DNA of 64,000 nt from Symbiodinium natans. Its lineage: Eukaryota > Sar > Dinophyceae > Suessiales > Symbiodiniaceae. The notes below the pieces were generated by a model. The model worked only from the letters and a program-made list of their open reading frames with translations. It did not search any database and had not been told where the DNA came from. The stretch is from assembly GCA_905221605.1 (NCBI GenBank), contig CAJNDS010002577.1, positions 1-64,000 on the forward strand. Reading direction: 5' to 3'. The stretch's first letter is position 1, and every line of letters starts with the position of its first letter. The position numbers and the translations under genes are program-made. Of this stretch, positions 37,111 through 47,888 are shown in pieces.

Positions 37111-38790
37111 AGCGTCGAAGGATGTGGCTCGCGATGCCATTCTACAAACACGCCCTGCTGCATCTTTTGAAGGGCTTGCAGGGCAGAACCACAGGAATTC
37201 AACCATGGTCACGCTTTGCTCCCCCCGCGCAACAAAACGCAAAAGATCGTGTCCGTTCGCTGGTTTTCCTTGAGCTGACTGAAAATTCAGTCCGACTTTC
37301 CAACATTGCGTCTGGTTTGGCTTTTCTGACTCAAGCCGCATCCATTTTTCTGAGTCGTACTCTCTGACTGGACCTTTCGTGCTTTTAGACTCCTGTCTCT
37401 GACCTGGCACTGTGCTGTCGGACGCGCCCCACACTCCTGAACATAATCTTTCCGAACATGCTCTCATGACTTTGCCAGCCAGGCTCCGAAAATCCCCTTT
37501 TGCTTATGTTATAAAGGGTTTTGAGTGCATCCCGTAGATTGCTACATAGCCAGAGCCCTGAAACAGCCGGAGCCCTGAACTCTGAATCCCCTCCTAAAGC
37601 GCAGCCAAAACAAGCACGAACAACAATGCAAGCTCCCAAGCTCTCGGAGAAAAGGCGACCTCGCCCTTGACTGCAATCATCTGGCCCTTGTGAAACCTGG
37701 TCTTAGGAAGGGACTTCAGAACTTCAATCCCGGAAACGGGATTCCGATCAAACATATTCTTGGGCCCGAAATCCTGAATCCTACACGATCATGTGCTATG
37801 AGCACAGAAGTGCAGTGGTCTGCACGTAATGACTTTCTAATCAGGGTGGATCCAGGGCGCGCTTCCACGCTTCCGCGCTTATGAGCATAGAGACACGAAG
37901 ATGGTTCATATGCCAAAGCTGATACAACATTGCTCCCCCACCTCGCCGCAAAAAAATCCCAAGCAACGTTGCCCGTGCAAGGCAAAGAATGTCATCAGAC
38001 ATTCTTGCACCCTTGAGACGCACCAAACCTCAAAACTGCAACCTGAGTCCTGGCCCACAAAGCCTGAAGCCAAAGCTCGTGAAGGCAAAGCTTCAGCGAG
38101 CCCGAAGCAAAAAACACTCAGTACATCTTCTGGGGCTCCCCGCATGTGGTTCATGGCAGACTGCCATTCACGTGGGATGCTCGGATCCCAAAACCTTCAT
38201 TGAAGGCTTCATCAATTTTCATGTCTTAATGAATATCTTCATGACTTGTAGGTCTCCAGACCTGACCTTGGGAAATGTCATGGGCTTCCATGTCAGTCTT
38301 GGTTTGGACAAGGAATGGCAATTCAGGCGACAGCGGGTGTCGGATTCAGGACTGCATAAGTAACAAGCCTTGCAAGGTTTAGGCCTTTCTTCAAACAAGC
38401 AAAGTCCTGTAAAGCCTAAGCATTCATTTGTTCTAGGGCCATCTGGCATTCCCACAGGCAGGTTGTGAATGCAAAGTGGTGAACTCTGATATAAGATTTG
38501 TTCGGTCAAAGCAACGCACAAGATGAAATCCGAATACCCGACTGTACATCAACAGAAACATGTGCTCTGAGGCGTGGCTGAGAGTTGAGATTCTTCTCCT
38601 TCAGCTCCTTCGTGCAAGGTTTCGGGATCGCACATGTGAGTACGGGCTTTGGTTCAAGGACCCCAGAACCACAACAATGCGAAAGGAGAGGCCTGGCAAT
38701 TTCAGGAAGCAATTTTGAAGCTATTCGGGGTTCTCTTAAATGCGTTACTTACCTCTCTTCCAAGTACGTGAAATGCAGCAGAGCCCGCAT
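37111..38790. other. Gene-less stretch
   Basis: No recognised gene, RNA or mobile element. Overlapping short frames are present on both strands, the longest 124 codons (37989-38363, plus). Telomere-like words are present but sparse. Confidence 0.45.
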
Positions 38791-38791
38791 T

Positions 38792-39233
38792 GCAGGACTC
38801 GTGAAAAGCCCCTTTCCCAACTCCTTTTAGTGGGGGCTTTTTATGGCTCTGTTAATGCACCTGGTGAGTTCTACATCCAAGTTCTCAGGGTCTTGTGTCC
38901 CGACCTTGCAGGCACTTCCTTGTTCGTTGAACGAATTACGCTCGTTTGTTCATGAATTCACTTCGCTTTGTTATTCACTCACTCTCTTCACTCCTTAGGG
39001 AATTTACTGCGCTCCCTGAATATTATCTTACTTTTGAAGCGCAGCATTAACTTACTATTTTCGTACATTTCTTTTCTCCCGCGCATTCATCTTTCGCGTG
39101 GGTTAATAATACTATTTTTCTATTCACCAGTTCCCTAATGAATAGAGAGCTTCCTGCACATTTTTCCAACCTTCCAGAAGATAGAAATTAGCCCAGGTTT
39201 GCAGGACTTTTAAGGGGGCCTTTTTTTAGTCCT
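38792..39233. other. AT-richer island bounded by T-run hairpins
   Basis: From about 38900 to 39200 the sequence is visibly richer in A and T and lacks the telomere-like words of its surroundings. It has the degenerate word GAATT-AC-CGCT near 38933, 38954 and 39000. The left edge has GCAGGACT (38792) and a hairpin with arms AAAAGCCCC (38804-38812) and GGGGCTTTT (38833-38841). The right edge again has GCAGGACT (39201), then TTTAAGGGGGCCTTTTTTTA, closed by AGTCCT, which pairs with AGGACT. Both edges thus share GCAGGACT and a G5-C-T5 motif in the same orientation. This could be an inserted element with related ends, a large AT-rich intron, or organelle-derived DNA. I see no coding frame in it. 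Confidence 0.5.
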
Positions 39234-42164
39234 TTCTACATTCTTGCAGCTTTATCGTTCTGGCTGATGTCTGCACATCATCTGGCCGACCCAGTTTCTC
39301 ATTGCATGCTTGTCCGGCCTAAAGGAATTCGCTCGCACTCCAGGCCGCGCTCATCTGGGGCTCCATCAGCTTAACGGACACTGTATCTTCAGCAGCGACC
39401 CGCTACAATTATCAGACTGGCGCCACAGATGGTCTCGGATCGGAACTCCTCTGCGGTCAGCTGTGCGAGACCCAGGAATCCCACTGGCGATGGGGATCGC
39501 ATTTCGTTGCCATTCGTGGATGCTCTCTGGCGTTGCATCGGCATGCATGCAAAATCTGCATCTTGTGCAGCCTTCCTCTGCGCTCCAAGCTTGGATTTTG
39601 GTGTTCGAACATTCCTGCTGCGAGGGCTTGTTGCCAACGCTGGCTCTTCTCGCGGGTGCAGTGAGCCAGGCCGTTTTTCTGGGGATGCAGTGGCTCCAAA
39701 CGAACGGAGTGCTACCATCCGTGTAGAGCTTTCTGGCGGAAGTTTGGTTAGGGTTGGGATCTGTTCTGAGGGGCTATTCCAAGGCGAAACGTTCGAGAGT
39801 GGTATGGACAATGCATTGGATTCAGATTGGTGGAGTCCATGAGGGTCCAACGGTTTCCTTTTTACGTGCCGGCGTGTTGCTGTTTCAATTAAGCTGTCAT
39901 GAAACGTCTGAAGCGAATTGTGTTTGTGTCACTCCTTGGCGCATATGGCACAATTACCTGCGGGTATCCCCTTGAGAGTTTGATTCCTACAGTACCAATA
40001 CCCGCCTGCTCGCCTGTTACCTCGGTAGCAATGGTTGGAGACCACAGCGCAGGAAACACCAAGGGAGTGGGGGTCCCGAAATCAGCAGCCCAAGGCCAGC
40101 CTTGATTGACTGAACAAAAAAGGAGCCCAGATGAAAAATCGACCTTGAAGCAGAAAGCCACGAGCCTGGAGGCGCAAAGTTTTTAAGAAGGCGCCCAGAT
40201 GAGATGTATTCAACAAGCAGCTCAGATTACAACCCTGAAAATCCGAACCCTTGCAGAAACAGTTAAACATAATCATCATCGGCAGCATCAGCACCAGCAC
40301 CAGCATCACCACCTCTACATTCTACATGTCCACGTCAGGAATCCAAGTCCGAGCTCTGATTGAACCCCAAACAACTTTTCACCCGCATGGAAGAACGCAT
40401 GAAACACCATTGCCATAACAAATTCAGATATATCCCAGAACCCTGAGCACAGGCGGCATGTCTCCCGAAGGCGGTTTACGGCCCAGTCCTTGGCAGGTTT
40501 GGGGGGGGGGGGGTGTTGTGCTGGCAGTCACGAAGCCAATGAGTTTACGTAGGATATAGCGTCACTGGGCGTGAAGGGGAAGGCTTTGGGCTTCAGACTT
40601 CTCGACATTGGTGCTGCAGCACTGGGCTTTTAAGACTTTCCAGGCATCCCAGGCCGCCAAGGGGGCTTGAATTGGTCTTGCCTCCACCCTGTAGAGCTGC
40701 TTCGGTAATTGACTGAAAACACGGTTCCCGAATTCGGGGGTTGGCACAAGTGATCCCCTGCCGGCTCGAATTTAAGACTTAACACCCAGCAGCCAACAAC
40801 GTCTGCAAAAACAAACAATCAATTTCAACAACACTAAGGCACTAAGGGAATCCTTGAACTGCCTTGAACGCATTCTCAATCCATCCGTAGTCCTAACAAG
40901 CGAAAACGATCCACAACGGTGGATGGGCCCTTCAGAAAAAATGCCATAAAGATTGTAGCCGACTTCAATATCGAATGGGTTTGGGGGAACTCGGGATCAA
41001 GGGCCTTTTAGGGGCCACGACAAGCAAAGCTACGCTGAGGCTGCCTTTGACTGAGGCCAGGACGTCGAGCTCTTTAGCCGCCGGGATCATCTTCTCTGTC
41101 CTGTGTGCATACGGCAGTATTCTTCGATCATGTGCCATCGATTATATTGCTATCCGCAATCCTCCTTTGACCCCAATGCCTAAGCCGTGGCCACAAAATT
41201 ACAAACCAAACATCCTGCCCTAGCCCTAAACCCGGAATGCCATCCCAATAGCAGGACAATTGGTCAGAACATGTTTCGGTACGAATTTGAGCTGGCGATT
41301 GTTCACATGACGTCCCGCCTTCAAGTGCTGAATGGTAGTCCCAAACTTCCTAAGAACCTCCGAATCAGCTTGTACAGCTACTGGACTATGTCACGCAAAC
41401 CCTACAACCCAATCCCTCATTTCAACACATTGTCAATACAACACCAGTGTGCTGAGAGTTGTTGGGAAATGGTGGATGTTGAGTGTAGAAGGCATGCACT
41501 GCAATTCCAAGCTTCACAACGTAGCGAGCTTCTACTGTTGACACGAACACCGCGAGCACCGCGTGAGAACAGTTTACACTCTAGTTTGCTACATGATTTC
41601 ACTCCATTATTTGACAGTCATCCCGCAAGCGCTTAGACATGAGATGTTGCAGATTTTGGTGGGCTCGCTTCGCCATTCCTGCCGCAGACACGCCCCGCTC
41701 TGCTATACCTCGCATTTCAGGGTCCCCCTGCACTCCACAGGGTCCTCCCCGTCCTGCCGCCCCCCTCGCCGAAAACACGTCCCGTACCGTCCCGTGAGCC
41801 GCCGCCAAGCCTCGCAGACTGCCCGTCCCCCTCCGCAAAGCTCGCACCAATCTCGCTCCCCGCATGGGCCCCATGCCGAATACCGTCGCAGCCCGCATTG
41901 TAGACGAGAACCCAAACCCCCTCACTGTGGCATGGACCATTGCGTATGATCCCCGTCCCCCGACTATTAGACCCTGATGTTTTGTTTATGCCCCTTCTTG
42001 AAGTCTCTGGCATTAGCGTTCATATAAGAGAAGCTTCGTGCATATCGGATTCAGGGCTGCAGGCTTTTTAGGGTTATTGTGGGCTTCAGATGGTACAATG
42101 CGGATCTCACTCAAGGCTAGGCCCCGGTTGAGGGTTTCTCCCCCTCCCCCCGCTGCATGGTATC
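39234..42164. other. Gene-less stretch with motif-free open frames
   Basis: Two overlapping plus-strand open frames (39310-39726, 138 codons; 39429-39842, 137 codons) and a minus-strand one (39389-39850) cover 39.3-39.85 kb. None has a recognised motif. A 13-G run lies at 40501-40513. The segment 41690-41980 is strongly C-rich on plus and open on both strands (113-128 codons), most likely because of its composition. No gene is called. Confidence 0.4.
40501..40513 (+). repeat. Poly-G run, 13 G
   Basis: Uninterrupted G run on the plus strand directly after GCAGGTTT. Confidence 0.85.
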
Positions 42165-42191
42165 CCCCAACCCTAAACCCAAACCCTAACA
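42165..42191 (-). repeat. Short telomere-type repeat (CCCTAAA)
   Basis: CCCTAAACCCAAACCCTAAC, preceded by CCAAC, is the best match to the CCCTAAA (TTTAGGG) telomere heptamer in the window, about three units. It is interstitial and too short to be a chromosome end. It anchors the reading of the more decayed words elsewhere as telomere-like. Confidence 0.8.
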
Positions 42192-44794
42192 CTTATATAA
42201 CCGCAGCTGCAGCATTAGCTTGCAAGCACAAGGTGTGAGGTCCATCCAGGTTCAGGTAAACGTAAGCCATTACAGCTAGAGGCTTTCTCGGTCTCCAATA
42301 CAAAGCACTTGCAACCGCTGCTCTAGCTAGCCTGAGAGCCTTTGCCGCTGAGGCTGGCTTAGTAACCTGCAATCGCGTCAATCTGGCTTAGGGCTAAAGG
42401 TTTCACGACGAGTATCATAGCTGTCATAACTGCATGATGCTGGTGATGATGGTGGTGGTGGGGATGATGACCCACGGCCTCTTGTTCGCTCGAGACTTCC
42501 GCTCGTTCTGGAGGAAGAAAGCACTGATGGCCAACGATCGTCCATTCCTGGGTCTGGCACAGTGAAGTCTTTCAAAAGTGAACGCCAGAAAGCCTACTTT
42601 TGAAGCACGTCTGTCTCCCTTGTCCATCTCAACTGCAAAGCCTTTCATGGCTACGAGGACGAAATTGTAGAGCCCAAGTTGGAGCCCTCAAGAGGTCGAT
42701 AACGTCCAGCGATTTTGCTGTGCTGAGGTCACGGGCTGTAGCTGGAAGAGCCCCCTACGCCTTTTTTTAGTGATACAGAGAGGCTCAAAGTCTGGTTCAA
42801 CATTCGCTAACCCATGGGCCAGGGAGGCGGCGAGAAGTGCTTGTGCGACAGGAGATCGGGTCGCAGGACCTCCAACGGTGCCGGGGAGAGCAAACTCAAC
42901 TCACACATGTTTGAGAAAGTGAGTTCAGGTGGTTCCTTCCACACTGGCGGGGAAATCTTCGCGGTGTTGCTCCGATCAAGTCTGAACCACGGTTCCTCAC
43001 CCCACCAAAAGCGGATGGGCTGCAGCCTGACTACAAAGATGCTTCTTGGTCTCTGTTCAGTGCTTCGCTGAACCTAGCATGTCCAGAAACTGTAAGGCTG
43101 CAAAGGCACTTCACCCACAGTGCTTACAAGCAAGGGTCGATGACGAACTCCCTTTCCTTTTCAAACCCAGAACCCTTAAAATCGCGAACTCCTCAAGATC
43201 TTTGCCTCTACAGAGTGGCGCATGCAATGTCAAAGTAGGACTTTAGGGGCGCAGCTTTAGACAAGTACTCTCGGCGAGCCGTGCTTGGACGCAGGCTACT
43301 AACGTCCCTGGTCGTGTGACGATGTCGAGCGTCTCCTGCACTCACTGTGTCACATGTATGCAGCCCAGGATGGGCACACATTCTGGGTGAAACGGCTTTT
43401 GTCAGGACCCTGCCCTGCACGCCTCCTGTGCTCGAAATCGTGCCTGTCTACGTTCTTGTGCGTGAGTTTTTCGATGTCACCACAGGGCGACAAAGATGGC
43501 GGCCTCTTTGTTCGCCCATTTTCTGCAAGGGGTTTTCTTTTTTCGTAGCGGCGTACTGCATAACGCCATCCTTCGTGCTTTACAAGTACCAGTGTTGCCA
43601 CCACCATGGGCGACTGGCTCCGCCACACTGGTCGTGAAGACAAGTTGGGGTTTCAGGGATTCGGTTGAGCACTTAAGCGCCTGCAAGATTTTTTAGCAGC
43701 TTCGGCGTACGAGCGGCTGTGCTGCAGCACTTGACAGTCGGCAGGGCGGCATACCGCTGCTGGACGCTGAGTCATGTCGTGAGCGTGCTCGCAGTGCTCG
43801 CGTCTTCTGTTGAACTGTTCTTATCTGCCGTGATCCTCCAGCTGTCTTGCCGTCGAGTGAGTCCAGCAAGTAACACATTATGAGTCTATACCTACGGGGA
43901 TGGCTTAACAGTTAGGGACAAGGGATGAAGGCTTTGCGTTAGTTTCCTCCCTCTAGCGCCCCGGGGACAGGCCACATCTGTTCATGGAACGATCCTAGTT
44001 GCTCCAACCCCCTCACTCGTCCCCGACTCATCCATCCCCTTAGGCTCCGCATCGTCGGTGTTGTATGGCTTCATCTCCAGCGTTCCCGTTGAGGGGCCGA
44101 GGAAAACGATAATCATGACCTCCGGAAACGGTTAAGGATTCGGAATTCATGACGTTTGTCCGTGGTTGAAGGCATAAGGTTTCGAGTGTTCAGCATTGAT
44201 TGATTTTTGGGGGAGGGGTTCACGGCCAAATTGCATTTCGGGTGTGGTATTCTGGAGGACTGGGCTCTGAAGATGCAGTGCGACATGAAGTGTCGCATGT
44301 ACATGGAGAATGCTCACATGTCATGTTGAGTGGATGTTTAGAACGTTTTTAACAGCTTAGAACGGTTTAGTGAACGACGATGATCATGGCCAGAGCGTTT
44401 GATTGAATCTGGGGGGCTTGACATACCAGGACGGGCGAGACTCAAACTCCTCCTCTAGAAAATCGCAAAACAGTCTCAAGCCATAAGCCCGACCCGGAGC
44501 CAATGCCTAAGTAGCAGCTGGGCACATGAGGTCGTGAAGGCCCGAGCACACGAGGATTGTAGCTGCGGAGCGTGACCTGCCTTATGTCGCACGAACTGCG
44601 CTAGCCACCGAACGACCTGGCGTGGCCGGCTTCCCAAAAGGGGCAGCATTAGGAGTCTTGGGTTCTTCGGGTGAAGGCATAGCTGAAGCAGGTCGACCAT
44701 CGTACTTTCTCTCAGTTCACGTGTACGCAACCTAGCCGATCCCTCATGCAACACCACAGCCGCCTCGGGCTTCAGTTTCAGGTTCGGGAATTGC
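42192..44794. other. Gene-less stretch
   Basis: No recognised gene. Short frames overlap on both strands. The 12-mer GCCTTTTTTTAG at about 42758 also occurs at the right edge of the AT-rich island (39218), which may be a shared 3' splice-site-like context or coincidence. Confidence 0.45.
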
Positions 44795-44836
44795 ACTCAC
44801 TCTCTCTCACTCTCTCTCTCTCTCACACACACACAC
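44795..44836 (+). repeat. CT then CA microsatellite
   Basis: CACTCTCTCTCACTCTCTCT-type sequence passes directly into seven CA units and ends at ACACGTGA. It sits inside a plus-strand open frame (44746-44970) that owes part of its openness to it. Confidence 0.92.
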
Positions 44837-45329
44837 GTGATCTCCAGACGCAATCAGGTGAAACGGTCGTTCTGGGGTGTAGACCACCGCCCCTCCTTCA
44901 AAGGGGTAGTGGCAGAGGTTCAAAATGCCCGTCAAGCAGGCGAAAAGGCCTTTGCAGCAAAAGCCTCTAGCTGTTGCTCACTCCGCACATGTTCAGCAAA
45001 TTTCAACGAATCCAGGGACTGCAAAAAGCGAAGCTTTCTGCAACTTCGAATGCAAGCTGAAGGCTCAGGCGTTGAAATAGCTTGCAGGGCTGTCTCTTGG
45101 GAGAGTTCAGAACTCCAACCACGAGCCGGCTCTCACTTGTGCGCAGGCGGCACACACGCCAATGTCGAAGTGTGGAAAGGAGCACGCGGCCGGGTGTTTC
45201 TTGAACAGGCTCATCCTTCCACGAAGCACAACGATGATGCACACCCATCCCCAAGGTGACCCATCAGAAGTATTAAATTCAAGCACCATCAACAAAAACA
45301 AGCTGCAGAAGAAGATTCCATGAATATTC
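44837..45329. other. Open but unassigned stretch
   Basis: A plus-strand frame of 140 codons (44837-45259) has a reasonably balanced amino-acid mix, including a Lys/Ala/Glu-rich part, but no family I know and no clear splice or start context. It could be an exon. I leave it uncalled. Confidence 0.3.
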
Positions 45330-45650
45330 TGCTATGTTAACAGAGAACATGTGCCTTTTTCTTGTCATGGAAAACACCGATTTCTTCTGCATTTTCAGAG
45401 GGAACCTGCCGCTATCTGCTCCAGTCCTCGATGGTTTGCTGCTATGATCCGGAAAACTTCTGCTTAGTTTACCATCGGGAATCTGGATCTCTAGACTCTT
45501 GTCTCACAGAGAATCCCTTGTCATTTTTATTGTAAAAGGAAAGTCTTCATAGGAAACAATGACTTCCTGTGCATTCTAAGAGCAAAAACTCCAGTTCTGT
45601 TGCAGCTTTCATCGGGCAACGTTTACGTAGCGAAACCTCTGTTTTCAATT
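45330..45650 (+). repeat. AT-richer segment with diverged internal repeats
   Basis: Words recur in two diverged half-copies: CATGGAAAACACCGATTTCT at about 45366 matches CATAGGAAACAATGACTTCC at about 45549, each followed by a TGCATT and a CAGAG or AAGAG word. ACAGAGAA recurs near 45341 and 45506, and CATCGGG near 45473 and 45610. The spacing varies between about 137 and 183 bp, so the copies have indels. The block lacks telomere-like words and is AT-richer than its flanks, so it may be the remains of an inserted element. Confidence 0.45.
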
Positions 45651-45947
45651 TCAGAAGAGCCTCATGCCAAGCAACCAGCGGAATAATTTAGTAAGTGGGT
45701 CGGCTTTTGTTCGTTGTTTGAGGCTGCAGCGCGAAAACGAGATTCCTTTTCCGCACGTATTCTGCATCCACCTATATGCCTATATCGTACTACTTGAAAC
45801 TGCCTCTGTTTTAATCGCAAACCCCGAACCCCAAGAGCCCAGAAGCTGAGAAGCCGAAAAGCCGAGAAGGCGCAGAGCCAAGTCGGGGGACACCCGGCCT
45901 CTAAAGTGATTTGTTTATTGTAGCGGTGATTCATTTTTGGTGGTGGT

Positions 45948-46010
45948 GGTTTAACTTTCATTTGATGGTTATCCCTCTTCAGAAACATGGTTTAACTTTC
46001 ATTTGATGGG
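45948..46010 (+). repeat. 41-bp direct duplication
   Basis: GGTTTAACTTTCATTTGATGG occurs at 45948 and again at 45989, each followed by a TATCC word. The repeated core is perfect for 20 or more bases. A GGT triplet run (45939-45949) precedes it. Confidence 0.9.
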
Positions 46011-46232
46011 TATCCTACAGTGGTCGGCCTGTAGCACGGACCATCGGGTGGCTGCCATTGTCCCGGTTAATGGAAACAGGGGCCATCTCGTCTTCGGTAC
46101 CACCTCGTTCACAGTTCAACACCAGCGCTGATGGGAACAATCTGAATCCTGACACGGTTGGCCCGTCCAGCTGGTCCTGGACTGTCTGCACCTCTCAGCC
46201 ACGGTCCCACAATCTCTGCCGTTAGCGGTGTT

Positions 46233-46325
46233 GCAGCGGTGGTGGCACTGGTGGGACTTGTGGCGGTGGCGGCGGTGGCGGCGCAGGGCCTGGTGGTGGC
46301 GGTGGCGGTGGTGGGGGGGGTGGAG
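46233..46325 (+). repeat. GGT/GGC triplet tract
   Basis: Imperfect GTGGCGGTGGCGGC repeats ending in a nine-G run. The frames around it are Gly/Ala/Val-rich on plus and Pro-rich on minus and are products of the triplets. Confidence 0.88.
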
Positions 46326-46600
46326 GCCCCACGCTTGCAGGTGCTTCCCAAAAGGCAGCAGGATTGCTGACATCAAACCCGCGCGAATCAGCAGGCAGCT
46401 CGACCTTGGAACAGGGTGATGGCAAGAAAAACTACGTCAGCATTCTCGCAGGGTTTCCAAACCGCCATTGATAAGAGCACCCTGAACCTGCATTCTGATA
46501 GAACTCCTTCCGGATTCCATACTTGTCGGTGCAGGCCCCACGAACTAACAGAAAACGTGCCCAAGCCTCAATCTCAAAACAAGCCGTCGAAATCCTACGC

Positions 46601-46662
46601 CCGGATGCCCTTTGCGTGCTCTGCGCCCGCTGCGCCCGCTGCAAGCAGCGGCGGGCATCCGG
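46601..46662. repeat. GC-rich nested hairpin
   Basis: The outer arms CCGGATGCCC (46601-46610) and GGGCATCCGG (46653-46662) are perfectly complementary. The inner arms GCCCGCTGC (46634-46642) and GCAGCGGCGGGC (46645-46656) pair around an AA loop with one bulge, overlapping the right outer arm. GCGCCCGCT is also directly duplicated inside. The structure would be very stable as single-stranded DNA or RNA. I do not know a function. Confidence 0.75.
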
Positions 46663-47827
46663 CGGGCGTTCCGCGGCGCGGCGGCAGTACGCCACAAGGC
46701 GCTCAGCGCCTAGGTTCGGCCAGTGCTTAGTTTAAGGAGATCTTGACAATCCTGACAAGGCCTCGAAGAACTGAGACAAGTCTTAGGTATTATGAGCAGC
46801 CGACGAAATGGCTCACGATGGGTTTAGAGGGTATTGGCTTCGCTTTCACAGCGGAGGCTCTAACTCGGCGAAAACACAAAGCCGAAGCTTTCCTGAGTCT
46901 GTACACACAAGCCTAAACTTTCCTGAGCTGCCAGCTCATGCTGTAACCGCCCTGAATAACCAAATCAAAGTCCTGAACCACCACGGCCCGAGGTCCACAA
47001 ATGTCCACAAACCGGAAAGTCCCGAAAAGATGCTAAAAATGCCTCAGCCACAAGGAATACTAATCTGACCACGGCGCCACGAAAGTCCCGCCAGGAGATT
47101 CGATCCTGGTTCCAACATGTCCCAGCTGTTAGAACAGGCTTGTGGCCTGTTTTTGCGTTGTGTTTATGCAGTTGTTGCCACGTGCTAGGCGGTCGAGTCG
47201 GGGCATCGTGTCGAAAACAGAGTGGGCAGACTCACAAAACGATGACGACAGTGTCAGAAAACAATAAAGATAATAAAGCCAAAGTCAGAAACCGGAACCC
47301 ACCGAGCGAGAAAACAAACCAGCTTCATCAGAAAATTAACGGAAGCATTCGTCAACAGACAGCAAACACATCAGAGCTTTGCCTCTTGTCGGAAAGGTTG
47401 CAGATGGTTTCAGGGTTCAGGTTCAAGGCTTTGTAGGAATCCTCTTGTAAAGCCTTCGAAATATGATATTTATCAGGCCCATCCTAAGCGATTTGTGCAG
47501 AGATCAGACTTCTGGAAAATATCATGAGCTTAGGGCTTCCAATTGCCATTGTCGCTTCGAGGTTTTGTAGCCCACGCCCTTAACGCTAAAAACCCTGCTG
47601 AGAGTTTGAAGCTCTTAGCCCTAAAAACGGATAGGTTGAGTTGCGAGCCCTGGGTCGTACTGAGAGCTGCAAGAATTTCTTTTGGGTTCGCTGACACCGG
47701 CTTCATGTTTTTGGCTGCGGCTGCTGCCTGTTCTGACTCGACTTTCTGACTCACGGTCTTTGTTCTGAAGCATTCCCCAGACAAGACAGTGAGGTCACTG
47801 CAGTCCTGTTGAGCACAAAGCCGGTGC
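46663..47827. other. Gene-less stretch
   Basis: No recognised gene. A minus-strand frame of 118 codons (47530-47886) looks moderately protein-like but has no known motif. A GATTCGATCC box near 47098 was considered for a tRNA and rejected. Confidence 0.45.
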
Positions 47828-47888
47828 CACGCACGCACACACGCGGGCACGCGCGCATGCGCGCGCGCGCACACACACACACACACAT
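47828..47888 (+). repeat. Alternating purine-pyrimidine tract (GC then CA)
   Basis: CACGCACGCACACACGCGGG leads into GCGCGCATGCGCGCGCGCGC and then about nine CA units. The central part is a near-perfect alternating GC palindrome. Such sequence is prone to Z-DNA. Confidence 0.93.

Noticed and set aside
36300-37467. Minus-strand open frames of 221 and 234 codons
   Set aside because: They have no known motif, their composition is biased by the GAAAGTT/TACGAAC inverted repeat, and a competing plus-strand frame overlaps.
38804-38841. Rho-independent-style terminator (AAAAGCCCC stem, T run)
   Set aside because: The shape fits, but the context is eukaryotic and there is no bacterial gene upstream. 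Kept only as an edge feature of the AT-rich island.
47080-47116. Possible tRNA T-arm CCAGGAGATTCGATCCTGG
   Set aside because: The loop would have nine bases instead of seven and no other arms can be placed.
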